Notes under the pieces: generated by a model
What the model was told of the DNA's origin: nothing
Database searches by the model: none
The model's input: only the letters and a program-made list of their open reading frames with translations
Assembly: GCF_001999905.1 (NCBI RefSeq)
Contig: NZ_CP019640.1
Location: 3,018,001 to 3,082,000, forward strand
Source of the DNA: Planococcus lenghuensis
Lineage (GTDB): Bacteria > Bacillota > Bacilli > Bacillales_A > Planococcaceae
Reading direction: 5' to 3'
Length of the DNA stretch: 64,000 nucleotides
Shown here: in pieces, positions 52,881 to 61,177 of the stretch
Layout: the number at the start of each line of letters is the position of its first letter
Position numbering within the stretch: position 1 is the stretch's first letter
Made by a program: the position numbers and the translations under genes

Positions 52881-53843
52881 TCAAACTGACGCTTCTTCTT
52901 TTAATGCATCAAGGCGCGCCTGTACTTCTGCTGCTGTCAGGCCGTTTTCTGCCGCATAGCGATTGCGTGGATGTTCCCGGCATTCGTCTGAGCAAGAACG
53001 CATGTACTTGTACTCGTTTTCTTCTGAAGCCAGGATTTTTTTATTGCATTCCGGATTCGCGCAGTTTACGTAGCGTTCGCAAGGTTCGCCGGTGAAATGG
53101 TCGCGTCCGACGATAACATGTTCCACCCGGTTGACCGGCACGGCAATCCGCTCATCGAACACATAGAGCTGACCGTCCCATAATTTACCCTGCACTTCCG
53201 GGTCTTTTCCGTAAGTGACGATGCCGCCATGGAGCTGACCGACATTATCGAAGCCTTCCCGCTTCAGCCAGCCGGAGAATTTCTCGCAGCGAATTCCGCC
53301 TGTGCAGTAAGTGAGGACTTCTTTCCCTTCAAGCATTTCCCGGTTCTCCTCTACCCATTTCGGCAGATCGCGGAAGTTCTCGATATCCGGACGGATGGCG
53401 CCGCGGAAATGTCCAAGGTCGTACTCGTAATCGTTCCGTGCGTCGAGGACGATGGTATTCTCATCCTGCATTTTTTTATAGAACTCTTCAGGCTCCAGGT
53501 AATTGCCTGTCAGTTCGTTTGGATTGATGTCATCTTCGAGGCTCAAGTTAACAATTTCATTGCGGAAGCGCACGTGCATTTTCTTGAATGCATGGCCGTC
53601 CGTTTCATCGATTTTGAAGACGATGTCCGAGAAGCGCGGATCCGCCTTCAGCATGTCCGTATACTTTTCAGTCTGTTCGATTGTGCCCGAGCACGTCCCG
53701 TTGATGCCTTCATGGCCCACGAGGATGCGCCCTTTCAGTCCGAGTTCTTTACACACTTCGAGGTGCTCGGCTGCGAACGTCTCCGGATCTTCAATCGGTA
53801 CATATTTGTAGAATAATAGTACGTTGTAAGTATGATTTTGCAT
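52881..53843 (-). CDS. trhO: tRNA uridine(34) hydroxylase, rhodanese-like
   Basis: 320 aa. An N-terminal acylphosphatase-like domain ([27 protein letters not shown]) precedes a rhodanese domain with the catalytic cysteine in [11 protein letters not shown] (about residues 179-189) and a cysteine-rich C-terminus ([15 protein letters not shown]). TrhO hydroxylates U34 of certain tRNAs, a wobble modification step. Start ATG follows AGGAGG. Upstream lies a 20-21-bp period repeat array. Confidence 0.93.
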   Translation of the reverse strand: MQNHTYNVLLFYKYVPIEDPETFAAEHLEVCKELGLKGRILVGHEGINGTCSGTIEQTEKYTDMLKADPRFSDIVFKIDETDGHAFKKMHVRFRNEIVNLSLEDDINPNELTGNYLEPEEFYKKMQDENTIVLDARNDYEYDLGHFRGAIRPDIENFRDLPKWVEENREMLEGKEVLTYCTGGIRCEKFSGWLKREGFDNVGQLHGGIVTYGKDPEVQGKLWDGQLYVFDERIAVPVNRVEHVIVGRDHFTGEPCERYVNCANPECNKKILASEENEYKYMRSCSDECREHPRNRYAAENGLTAAEVQARLDALKEEASV

Positions 53844-53999
53844 GAATCATACCTCCTTGGATAATGTGTTTACTTACGAATACACCCGTAAAAAACCTTC
53901 CCTATTTTATACTAAACGCTGGAAGAATTCAACTTTCCGGAATGGTGGTTTGGAGGTCATTATAAGTAAGTGGCTTTGTTTAGGGAGATTGGCTGTTTA

Positions 54000-54227
54000 G
54001 CGAATAGCCCGCCTGTTTCAGCGAATAGAAACCGAATTTGGCGAATAGCCTGCCTGCCTGCCTGTTTCGGCGAATAGAAACCGAATTTAGCGAATAGCCC
54101 GCCTGTTTCAGCGAATAGAAACCGAATTTGGCGAATAGCCTGCCTGTTTCAGCGAATAGAAACCGAATTTGGCGAATAGCCCACTTGTTTCGGCGAATAG
54201 AACCCGAATTTGGCGGATAGCATCTGG
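54000..54227. repeat. Tandem array, 41-bp unit made of two 20-21-bp halves, core GCGAATAG
   Basis: GCGAATAG starts at 54000, 54021, 54041, 54070, 54090, 54111, 54131, 54152, 54172 and 54193, with GCGGATAG at 54213. Spacings alternate 21 and 20, except one of 29 caused by an 8-base expansion of TGCC. Halves alternate between GCCYGCCTGTTTC and AAACCGAATTTG after the core. Because 41 is not a multiple of three, this is not a protein repeat. The rest of the 458-base gap between trhO and the PH-domain gene is featureless. Confidence 0.9.
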
Positions 54228-54253
54228 TTTTCAAGATAATCTTGATCAACAGC

Positions 54254-54281
54254 AAAACAGCCGCCAAACCGGCGGCTGTTT
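54254..54281 (-). terminator. Terminator after the PH-domain gene
   Basis: AAACAGCCGCC / GGCGGCTGTTT stem with a short loop and a TTTT run on the minus strand. Confidence 0.88.
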
Positions 54282-54301
54282 CAGCAGAAGTTGATCCTTC
54301 G

Positions 54302-54922
54302 TTAATTCAGAATGTACTTCTCAAAGACGTCAGTGAAATCTTTTTTCGTATACATATCGTATTTGCTGGTCAGCCAGTCAAAGACATGTTCATTGATCGA
54401 TGCGTATTGCTCAGCGGGACTGCCGCCCTGTCCGCCTGCGCGGCCGATCGAGCTGGCTGCGACTTCCAGGCTGCGGTTGGCGAATTTCAGCATTCTGCCG
54501 TTTTCTTCCGCAATGTGGGACAATGCTGTCAGTACTTTATACAGGTCTCTGATTTCAGTCAGGAATTTTTTGTGAACATCGATCGACATGGCTTCATTGC
54601 CAATGTTGAACTTGATCTCCACGTCCAAGTCGACGGTCCCCGCTGTCTCAAGCGCCACGTTGGTCACCGGATTCAAGTAATACTCATAGCGTTTCAGGTT
54701 CCGCTTTTTGCTGACGGCATTTGCTCCATCCACATGGATCAGCGCTTTATTCGTAAAGCAGTACTCGTCTGACTTAGATTTAATAAGGAAGAAAATCTTC
54801 TCCCCATCCTCATGCATGACGTAATCATCTGATTCGACTTTGTCGAAATCCTCCTTCTTGATGACCGAGCCGATATCACTCAGACCAAGTGCATCGGATG
54901 CCACTTTACCGAACATTGCCAT
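54302..54922 (-). CDS. yvbH: PH-domain protein YvbH-like
   Basis: 206 aa. An N-terminal bacterial PH domain (about 25-125: VMHEDGEKIFFLIKSKSDEYCFTNKALIHVDG) precedes a helical YvbH-like region (INEHVFDWLTSKYDMYTKKDFTDVFEKYIL at the end). No signal or membrane segment, so it is cytosolic; function unknown. ATG 54922 follows AAAGGAGAGAGG. The hydroxyacid dehydrogenase gene ends only 13 bases upstream, so the two are probably co-transcribed. Confidence 0.85.
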   Translation of the reverse strand: MAMFGKVASDALGLSDIGSVIKKEDFDKVESDDYVMHEDGEKIFFLIKSKSDEYCFTNKALIHVDGANAVSKKRNLKRYEYYLNPVTNVALETAGTVDLDVEIKFNIGNEAMSIDVHKKFLTEIRDLYKVLTALSHIAEENGRMLKFANRSLEVAASSIGRAGGQGGSPAEQYASINEHVFDWLTSKYDMYTKKDFTDVFEKYILN

Positions 54923-54935
54923 GTTCCTCTCTCCT

Positions 54936-55886
54936 TTAACAGACTCGATTTTTGATGTCGTTTCCAGTGAGGCAGGCGTGGATCGCTTCCGCGTTCAACT
55001 GCATCATCGCGTGACGCGCCTGGACGCTCGCGCTTCCGATGTGCGGAGTCACCGTGACATTCGGCAGCGACAGCAACGGATGATCAGTCGGTACGGGTTC
55101 CTCTTCGAATACATCAAGACCAGCTGCCCAAATGTCACCATTCTTCAACGCTGCTTCCAGTGCTTTTTCATCGACGATGCCACCGCGTGCGACATTGATG
55201 AGGCTCGCCGTGTTTTTCATCAATCCGAGTTCCCGTTCTCCGATCATGCCGGCTGTCTGATCGGTGTATGGCGTTAGCAGGACAACGAAATCCGACCGGG
55301 ACAGCAATTCATCCAAATCCGAATAAACGAAGTCCTCAAACCGCCGGCGTGTGCGATTATGGTACAGGACATCCATATCGAAACCTTTCGCCCGCCGCGC
55401 CACCGCTTCACCGATGCGCCCCATGCCGATGATGCCGATCGTCGCGCCATAAACATCATGGCCGGTAAAGCCGAGCGGCGTCCACGCTTTCCATTCGCCT
55501 GCCCGCAACGCCCGGGAAGCTTCCGACAGCCGGCGTGCCGTTGCCATCAGCAGCGCGAATGTCAAATCTGCCGTCGCTTCCGTCAGCGCATCAGGCGTAT
55601 TTGTCACACAAATGCCCCGCTCGCGTGCTGCATCCAGGTCGATATTGTTATGTCCGACCGCCAGATTGGAAACAATCTTCAGATTCGGCGCATTATCCAG
55701 CACTTCCCGGTCGATGGAATCTGTCAGCATGGCCCAGATGGCGCTTGCCTCCTTTACTTCTTCCAATAGAACCTCGCGCGGCACCGGCGTCTCTTCCTCT
55801 TCCCACATGCGCACTTCATATGATTCCCTTAAGCCAGCCACTGCCTCATCAGGTAATTTACGTGTTATATACACAATCGGTTTCAC
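54936..55886 (-). CDS. D-2-hydroxyacid dehydrogenase (glyoxylate/hydroxypyruvate reductase-like)
   Basis: 316 aa. The NAD-binding motif GIIGMGRIGEAVARRAKGF (about 150-168) is flanked by the catalytic-domain motifs VGHNNIDLDAARERGI, VNVARGGIVDEKAL-type segment (INVARGGIVDEKALEAAL), the LDVFEEEPVP loop and the catalytic HIGSA. It reduces glyoxylate, hydroxypyruvate or a related 2-oxoacid with NAD(P)H. First of a probable two-gene unit with the PH-domain gene. Confidence 0.9.
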   Translation of the reverse strand: MKPIVYITRKLPDEAVAGLRESYEVRMWEEEETPVPREVLLEEVKEASAIWAMLTDSIDREVLDNAPNLKIVSNLAVGHNNIDLDAARERGICVTNTPDALTEATADLTFALLMATARRLSEASRALRAGEWKAWTPLGFTGHDVYGATIGIIGMGRIGEAVARRAKGFDMDVLYHNRTRRRFEDFVYSDLDELLSRSDFVVLLTPYTDQTAGMIGERELGLMKNTASLINVARGGIVDEKALEAALKNGDIWAAGLDVFEEEPVPTDHPLLSLPNVTVTPHIGSASVQARHAMMQLNAEAIHACLTGNDIKNRVC

Positions 55887-55931
55887 AAATTCAGCCTCCA
55901 GTCAGTCCGTTTTCTTTTTAGTGTAACAATT

Positions 55932-55956
55932 AAAAAAACTGCCGGCAAATGCCGGC
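55932..55956 (-). terminator. Terminator after dedA
   Basis: GCCGGC / GCCGGC stem with a 4-base loop and seven T on the minus strand. Confidence 0.85.
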
Positions 55957-55961
55957 AATTG

Positions 55962-56573
55962 TCAAGTTCTGTCTTTCTTTCTTCGGATGAACCAAATGAA
56001 GCCAATTACAAGCAACAGTGCCAGTAATGCGTACATGATATTTGAATACACATCGAATTTGCCGACGACCTCTTCCCAGTTTTCGCCGACTGAAGCGCCG
56101 AGCCATACGAGGACAGTGTTCCAGATGATGGTTCCGAGCGTCGTGAAGATCAGAAACGGCACAAGGTGCATGCCGGAACTGCCCGCCGGAATGGAAATCA
56201 GGCTCCGGATAAGTGGAATAAAACGGCAGAAGAACACCGTCCAAATCCCGTACTTCTCAAACCAGCCATTCGCTTTATGTAAATCCTCCCGATCGATGCG
56301 CAGCCATTTGCCGTATCGGTCGATCAGCCGCTCCAGCCGGGGCACACTCATCACACGGCCCACACCATATAGAATGACAGCTCCGGCCACCGAACCGGCC
56401 GTCGATGCCACAATAACGCCGAATATCGTCAGCTGCGTCGTCGCTGTCATGAATCCCCCGAATGTAAGAATCACTTCAGACGGGATCGGCGGAAATACAT
56501 TCTCCAGCATGATGAGGAGGAACACACCCCAATAGCCGTAATTCGCCATCACGTCCGTAATCCAATTTTCCAA
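55962..56573 (-). CDS. DedA-family membrane protein
   Basis: 203 aa, about five membrane segments. Family signatures: ENVFPPIPSEVILTFGGFM (about 24-42), GRVMSVPRLERLIDRYGKW and FFCRFIPLIRSLISIPAGSSGM (about 114-135) with the functional arginines. DedA/VTT proteins flip lipids such as undecaprenyl phosphate or phosphatidylethanolamine and support membrane potential; which applies is unknown. Next to the lia envelope-stress operon but transcribed away from it. Confidence 0.9.
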   Translation of the reverse strand: MENWITDVMANYGYWGVFLLIMLENVFPPIPSEVILTFGGFMTATTQLTIFGVIVASTAGSVAGAVILYGVGRVMSVPRLERLIDRYGKWLRIDREDLHKANGWFEKYGIWTVFFCRFIPLIRSLISIPAGSSGMHLVPFLIFTTLGTIIWNTVLVWLGASVGENWEEVVGKFDVYSNIMYALLALLLVIGFIWFIRRKKDRT

Positions 56574-56892
56574 TTTAAATCCTTCCTCTCATTACACAAA
56601 TGCAGCAGTTCCGAAAATCGAATGCCTATCTTTGGTCATTTACCCGTTATCATACCAAAAAAACAGCCGCTTCGGTGAACCGCCTTTCAAATGACGACAC
56701 AAAACAGCAGAAGTTTCACATTTTCAGCCGATGTTCACTAGTCGAAAGATGGGTCCTGATTGTCCCTACGCCGCAAGTCTTAGACGAAAATGCAGTCCAG
56801 GCCCGTATTGGCGGATTCCTGCCGCTGATAAGATAAGGATGTAAACAAGGCAGCCCCTTACAAGCTGCACACTATTAAAGGAGGCAACACCC
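56574..56892 (+). promoter_or_regulatory. Upstream region of the lia operon with two possible LiaR sites
   Basis: 319 bases between dedA and liaI. ACTAGTCGAAA (56737-56747) and TTAGACGAAAA (56780-56790, with GTCTTAGAC as a 9-base palindrome) resemble each other and VraR/LiaR sites; GTCGAAA and GACGAAA are 42 bp apart, four helical turns. A possible -35 TTGGCG (56808-56813) with GATAAG about 18 bp on is the likely promoter, but it is weak, as expected for an activated one. Confidence 0.45.
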
Positions 56893-57234
56893 ATGAACAA
56901 ATTTTGGCTCGCAGTAATCGGCATCACTGCAGGAATCGTGGCTTTGGCGAATCTCGGTTCGCTCCTCGGCCTGATCGTTTCGGCTGCGGTCGTCTACGCA
57001 GGTATTCATTTCTACCAGCGCAGTGTCTCGACGCCTGCAAAAGTCTGGTGGGGAATCGTCATCGTAATCGGTGTAGTTACAGCGATTGCAAATGTCCCTG
57101 CATTTTTCGCAGTAGCCGGCCTGATCGTTCTCTGGATGGTTTACCGGAGATGGAATGGCGAAGAGGTTTCGGTATCCCGCTCAAAAGATCCGTTCACGAA
57201 TTTCGAAAACCAGTGGAAGCAACTTAAAAAATAA
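56893..57234 (+). CDS. liaI: LiaI-like small membrane protein
   Basis: 113 aa with two or three membrane segments (MNKFWLAVIGITAGIVALANLGSLLG, VWWGIVIVIGVVTAIANV, FAVAGLIVLWMVYRR) and a charged C-terminal tail. Its place directly before a PspA-like gene and before liaF-liaS-liaR identifies it as LiaI, which anchors LiaH at the membrane in B. subtilis. AAAGGAGG precedes the ATG. First gene of the operon. Confidence 0.82.
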   Translation: MNKFWLAVIGITAGIVALANLGSLLGLIVSAAVVYAGIHFYQRSVSTPAKVWWGIVIVIGVVTAIANVPAFFAVAGLIVLWMVYRRWNGEEVSVSRSKDPFTNFENQWKQLKK

Positions 57235-57247
57235 GGAGGAATTGATC

Positions 57248-57886
57248 ATGACAACAGCTTGGAACCGTTTGAAATTCGCATTGGAAACTGACCTTGATGC
57301 ATTGATTTCGAGAAAAGAACAGAAAAACCCGCTTGCCCTGCTTAACCGGTACGTGAAAGAAGCGGAAAAGCAGACAGAAGATACCGGCAAATGGCTCGAA
57401 CGGCAAGCACAGCTGAACGGGAAACTTGAAAAGGAACTGGAAGAGGCCGCTGCGATGCTGGAGAAACGCCAGCGTCAGCAGGAATTGGCCGCAGCTGCAG
57501 GTGAAGAAGACCTCGCACAATTCGCCGAACGGGAAGTAGCCGCTTACAGCCAGCGGACCGCTGTCCTGAAAAGCAGCATCGCTGACAACCGCAATGAGTA
57601 CGAACAGATGGAGCGCAAGTACGAGGAAATGAAGCATAAAGTGAAAGACATGAAGATCCGCCAGCTGCAGCTGATGGGTAAAGAAAACGCAACCCGGGCC
57701 AATGTCTACATGGATCGCGTGCTTCATCCCGAACACGGCGAAGCTAGCATCGGCACCAATGATGAGATGATGTCGTACATTGAACGGCTGAGCGGCACGA
57801 TCGAAGAACAGCATGAACAAAATGTCCTTGTCCACCGGCTCGAAGCGCTCGAAAAAAACAGCGCACAGGAACAGGAAATCCGATAA
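57248..57886 (+). CDS. liaH: PspA/IM30-family protein LiaH
   Basis: 212 aa from ATG 57248 (AAGGAGG upstream). It is almost wholly coiled coil (about 40-190; EKELEEAAAMLEKRQRQQELAAAAGEE), as in phage shock protein A and LiaH. These form large rings that protect the membrane after cell-wall antibiotic damage. The open frame upstream of the ATG belongs to the end of liaI in another frame. Follows liaI by 13 bases. Confidence 0.92.
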   Translation: MTTAWNRLKFALETDLDALISRKEQKNPLALLNRYVKEAEKQTEDTGKWLERQAQLNGKLEKELEEAAAMLEKRQRQQELAAAAGEEDLAQFAEREVAAYSQRTAVLKSSIADNRNEYEQMERKYEEMKHKVKDMKIRQLQLMGKENATRANVYMDRVLHPEHGEASIGTNDEMMSYIERLSGTIEEQHEQNVLVHRLEALEKNSAQEQEIR

Positions 57887-57968
57887 ACTAACAATAAGAA
57901 CAATCCGGAAGCGAACCGCTTTCGGATTGGCTTCGTTCAATAAAAGTCCAATGAAGGGAGGAACTGAG

Positions 57969-58697
57969 ATGATGCGCCAGTTCTCGACGAACCAGCAGGC
58001 TTTTTTTCTGTTGCTGCTGTTTGTCCTGCTGTTTATCGAATCCACGATTTTTCAGAACGGCTCCGTCTTCCTGGCAGTGCTCGGCTTCATTTTCATCTAT
58101 ATCGGTGTGCGCAAATACTACCGCTTCGGCAAAGTGATGTTCTGGATCGGTGTCTTCTTTCTGGCCATCGCAGTTCTCTCACTTTGGACGCTGCGCCTGC
58201 TGGTGCTGGCCGTGGCGATCTCGCTTATGGTCCGGCTGTGGAAAGGCGAGGAGTGGCAACAGGAAATCCCGCTCACTGCAGGTCCGGATTCCCGAACCGA
58301 TCCGGCTTCACGCAAGCTGATCCACAATAAATTATTCTCTGCACAAACCACACCTGCCGAGGCATTCGAATGGAAAGATATCCACATTCAAGGTTTGGCC
58401 GGGGATTTACTGATCGATGCCACCCAAACTGTCCTGCCGAAACGAACGTCACTCATCTCCATCCGCCAAGGATTCGGCAAGGTCCGGATTGTAGTGCCAT
58501 ACGAGGTTCCCGTGCGCGTGTTTTATTCCACGCTGTACGGGGATGCCCGGTTTTTCAACAACCCAAAACAGCGGATTCTCTACAGCACCGTTCAAACGCA
58601 TGACGGATACGAAAATGAGGAACCGAACAAAGCGCAGGCGGAACTTCTCATCTCGCTCACCACCTGGATGGGCGATGTGGAGGTGATCCGGCGATGA
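57969..58697 (+). CDS. liaF: LiaF, negative regulator of the LiaRS system
   Basis: 242 aa from ATG 57969 after GGGAGG. Four short hydrophobic helices occupy the first 90 residues, then a soluble beta-rich domain (about 130-242; KRTSLISIRQGFGKVRIVVPYEVPVRV) of the type found at the C-terminus of LiaF/VraT. LiaF holds LiaS inactive until the envelope is stressed. Overlaps liaS by ATGA. There is no liaG between liaH and liaF. Confidence 0.9.
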   Translation: MMRQFSTNQQAFFLLLLFVLLFIESTIFQNGSVFLAVLGFIFIYIGVRKYYRFGKVMFWIGVFFLAIAVLSLWTLRLLVLAVAISLMVRLWKGEEWQQEIPLTAGPDSRTDPASRKLIHNKLFSAQTTPAEAFEWKDIHIQGLAGDLLIDATQTVLPKRTSLISIRQGFGKVRIVVPYEVPVRVFYSTLYGDARFFNNPKQRILYSTVQTHDGYENEEPNKAQAELLISLTTWMGDVEVIRR

Positions 58698-59737
58698 AAT
58701 CGCTCGTATCCCGCACATTACTGCTGGGTCTGCTGTTTTTAGCTGTGGCCTCTTCCCTGCTGGTTTCATTCCTTGGCGTGTCATCGGTCGATCCGTGGAT
58801 TGCGCTGGGGACGGATATGGAAGCGGGACTCCCTGTCGGCGGCTGGCTGCTGCTACTCATCGCAGCGCTCGCTGCCGGAATCGCCTGGTGGACAGAGCTC
58901 GCGAACCGCAGTTCCGTCACGGAAACGAAACGTGTTCTGGAAGCGCTCGTGCTCAATGAAGACAAGGTGATGACAGTGAACGAGATGCGGCATATCCCGG
59001 CTGAGCTTAAACCATCGCTCATGCGGGTGAACCGGCTGCTCAAATCCCAGCGCACCAGTCTAAGCCGAATTTCGAATGAGCGTGCGGAAAATCAGGAAAA
59101 ACTCATCCAGGAACAGCTTGTCATGGAACGGCAGCGGCTCGCGCGTGAGCTGCATGATTCCGTTTCCCAGCAATTATTCGCCGCCTCGATGCTCTTGTCG
59201 TCGATGACCGAGGGACAGGAAGCTCCTCCCCTCCTCTTACAGACGGAAAAAATGGTGCAGCAGGCGCAGCTTGAGATGCGGGCCCTTCTCCTGCACTTGC
59301 GGCCAGCCGCTCTTCACAATAAATCCCTGCGGCAGGGGCTATTCGAGCTGCTGACTGAATTGAAGGAAAAAGTCTATTTCACAATTGAATATAAATTGGA
59401 GGATGTCCCGCTGCCAAAAGGTGCGGAAGATCATTTATTCCGGATTGCCCAAGAAACCTTATCCAATACGCTGCGTCATTCAAAAGCGACGGAAGTTCAT
59501 GTATTATTTGTTGAACGCAACGGGCTGGCGATCCTCCGCGTTCAGGACAATGGAGTCGGGTTCGGAAGCGACCAGGCAAAATCGACCTCATACGGACTGA
59601 AACATATTGAAGAACGGGCGGTGGAAATCGGAGCTGTCAGCAAGATCGTATCCGTTCCTTCTGAAGGAACAATCGTGGAAGTGAAAGTGCCAATTGAAAG
59701 GAGAGAAAGCGATGATTCGAGTGCTGCTCGCGGATGA
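58694..59737 (+). CDS. liaS: Sensor histidine kinase LiaS
   Basis: 347 aa. Two membrane helices (about 5-25, 50-70) frame a very short outer loop, the intramembrane-sensing type. HAMP-like linker, then H-box ERQRLARELHDSVSQQLFAA (HisKA_3; H in LHDS) and ATPase motifs (EDHLFRIAQETLSNTLRHSKA, DNGVGFG, YGLKHIEERA). Phosphorylates LiaR when released from LiaF. Its last codons overlap the ribosome site of liaR. Confidence 0.94.
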   Translation: MKSLVSRTLLLGLLFLAVASSLLVSFLGVSSVDPWIALGTDMEAGLPVGGWLLLLIAALAAGIAWWTELANRSSVTETKRVLEALVLNEDKVMTVNEMRHIPAELKPSLMRVNRLLKSQRTSLSRISNERAENQEKLIQEQLVMERQRLARELHDSVSQQLFAASMLLSSMTEGQEAPPLLLQTEKMVQQAQLEMRALLLHLRPAALHNKSLRQGLFELLTELKEKVYFTIEYKLEDVPLPKGAEDHLFRIAQETLSNTLRHSKATEVHVLFVERNGLAILRVQDNGVGFGSDQAKSTSYGLKHIEERAVEIGAVSKIVSVPSEGTIVEVKVPIERRESDDSSAARG

Positions 59738-60347
59738 TCATGAAATGGTGCGGATCGGTGTATCGGCTTATTTGCAGGCGCAGCCTGACATGGAAGTGAT
59801 CGGTGAAGCGACTGATGGAATAGAAGCGGCAAAAATGGCGCTGGAACTGCGCCCGGACATCATCCTGATGGATATGGTCATGCCCGGCATGAACGGAGCT
59901 GAAGCCACGGACGCCATCATCCGGGAATGGCCGGACGCTAAAATCATGGTGGTGACCAGCTTCCTGGATGATGATAAGGTTTATCCTGCGTTGCAGGCTG
60001 GCGCAGTCAGTTACATATTGAAGACATCAAAAGCTTCCCGCATTGCCGCATCCATCCGCGAAACGGTGACCGGAACCCCGGTACTGGAACCCGAAGTGAT
60101 GAGCAAAATGATGAAGCAGATGCGCCACGCCCACGTGCCGCACGAAGAACTGACGGAACGGGAAATGGAAATCCTGCTGCTCCTGGCGAAAGGCTATTCC
60201 AATCAGGAAATCGCCGATGAGTTGTATATCGCGCTCAAGACGGTGAAGACCCATGTCAGCAACCTGCTATCGAAACTTGAAGTCCACGACCGGACGCAGG
60301 CCGTCATTTATGCGTTCGAACACCGGCTGATCACGCCGGCTGACTGA
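59712..60347 (+). CDS. liaR: Response regulator LiaR
   Basis: 211 aa, NarL/LuxR type. Receiver domain with DDHEMVR (about 8-14), phospho-acceptor in ILMDMVMPGM (about D54) and LKTSKA (K about 104); C-terminal LuxR helix-turn-helix (LTEREMEILLLLAKGYSNQEIADELYIALKTVKTHVSNLLSKL). ATG 59712 follows AAAGGAGAG, inside the end of liaS. Activates the liaI promoter in response to cell-wall antibiotics in relatives. A terminator follows. Confidence 0.95.
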   Translation: MIRVLLADDHEMVRIGVSAYLQAQPDMEVIGEATDGIEAAKMALELRPDIILMDMVMPGMNGAEATDAIIREWPDAKIMVVTSFLDDDKVYPALQAGAVSYILKTSKASRIAASIRETVTGTPVLEPEVMSKMMKQMRHAHVPHEELTEREMEILLLLAKGYSNQEIADELYIALKTVKTHVSNLLSKLEVHDRTQAVIYAFEHRLITPAD

Positions 60348-60362
60348 TCAACCGTCTTCTTG

Positions 60363-60391
60363 AACACCGGCTGCCCGGTGTTTTTTCTTTT
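60363..60391 (+). terminator. Terminator of the lia operon
   Basis: AACACCGG / CCGGTGTT stem, loop CTGC, then TTTTTTCTTTT. Confidence 0.9.
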
Positions 60392-60472
60392 GGAAAGGGA
60401 TTGGGAGAGCTGATGCCGAAAAACCGGTGCCAGCTTTTTTGATTTCCTGATGAGCATGCGGCTGAATGGCGA

Positions 60473-60830
60473 TTAAGATTGCGTGAATGCACGTTAAGAA
60501 CTGCTGAACGTGTTTTAAAACCAGTTGAGTGCACTTTAAGAAAGGTTGAGTGCACTTTAAAAACTAGTGAGTGCATTTTAGAAGGGTCAGAACTTCGAAG
60601 TCAACTGCTGGCAATATGCAAGTCTTCCGCTCCAGTGACCGACTGAAACCGGTATCAGCATTTTTTGATTTACAGCAAGGAATCTAGTTAAATTAGTGAT
60701 TAAGATTGCGTGAACGCATGTTAAGAACTGCTGAACGTGTTTTAAAACCAGTTGAGTGCACTTTAAGAAAGGTTGAGTGAACTTTAAAGCCAACTGGGTG
60801 CACTTTAAAGTCTTACAAACTTATTTTAAG
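60473..60830. repeat. Two arrays with exact 21-bp period in a ~226-bp duplication, core TTAA...TGAGTGCACT
   Basis: TTAA(G/A) starts at 60473, 60494, 60515, 60536 and 60557, with TTAG at 60578; and again at 60700, 60721, 60742, 60763, 60784, 60805 and 60826. Every spacing is 21. Most units also carry TGAGTGCACT or TGAACG-type sequence upstream of the next core. The two arrays, plus the ACCGGT...TTTTTTGATTT stretches before them, form a direct duplication about 226 bp apart. It fills most of the 557-base gap between the convergent lia and HMA-like genes. Confidence 0.9.
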
Positions 60831-60863
60831 CGACAGCGGGAGAGTGCAGCCTGCTACTAAAAC

Positions 60864-60895
60864 AAAAAAATGCCATGAACACGAGGTTCATGGCA
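60864..60895 (-). terminator. Terminator after the HMA-like gene
   Basis: Perfect 10-bp stem TGCCATGAAC / GTTCATGGCA, 5-base loop, seven T on the minus strand. Confidence 0.93.
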
Positions 60896-60904
60896 CGATG
60901 GAAT

Positions 60905-61114
60905 TTATTGGGTGATTTCGCATCCGTGTTCTTCAACCCGGGCTACGAGCTGGTCCAATGACACTTGCTGGGCATTGTATTCAATCGTCACTTGCTCTTT
61001 TTCCATATCGACCAAGGCACGTTCCACACCCGGTGCATCAATCAGCACTTTCTCCAGCTTTTCAATGCCTTTTTTCCCCGTGACATCTCTTACGTTGAAT
61101 GTAACGACTTCCAT
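60905..61114 (-). CDS. Small HMA-fold protein lacking the metal-binding CxxC
   Basis: 69 aa with the length and beta-alpha-beta pattern of CopZ-like heavy-metal-associated domains (VTFNVRDVTGKKGIEKLEKVL, PGVERALVDMEKEQVTIEYNAQ, LVARVEEHGCEI). The loop that normally reads MxCxxC reads VTGKKG, so both metal-binding cysteines are absent; one Cys remains near the C-terminus. It is probably not a copper chaperone. ATG follows AAGGATGAGATG. Function unknown; monocistronic. Confidence 0.72.
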   Translation of the reverse strand: MEVVTFNVRDVTGKKGIEKLEKVLIDAPGVERALVDMEKEQVTIEYNAQQVSLDQLVARVEEHGCEITQ

Positions 61115-61177
61115 TCATCTCATCCTTTCCGTATATCATCTTCTCTATTTTGTATACCCGAAAAAGGCAAGTGGAAA

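Noticed and set aside
54000-54227. CRISPR array
   Set aside because: Repeats and interspersed pieces are both recurrent; there are no unique spacers, the halves are only 20-21 bp, and no cas genes are near.
53980-54267. 95-aa minus-strand frame with internal protein repeats across the GCGAATAG array
   Set aside because: The unit is 41 bp, not a multiple of three, so the apparent protein repeat comes from the DNA repeat; there is no ribosome site.
60473-60830. CRISPR or iteron-type replication origin
   Set aside because: Spacing of 21 bp would suit iterons, but there is no rep or dnaA gene and no AT-rich melting region; two partly degenerate copies after an operon fit a dispersed repeat better.
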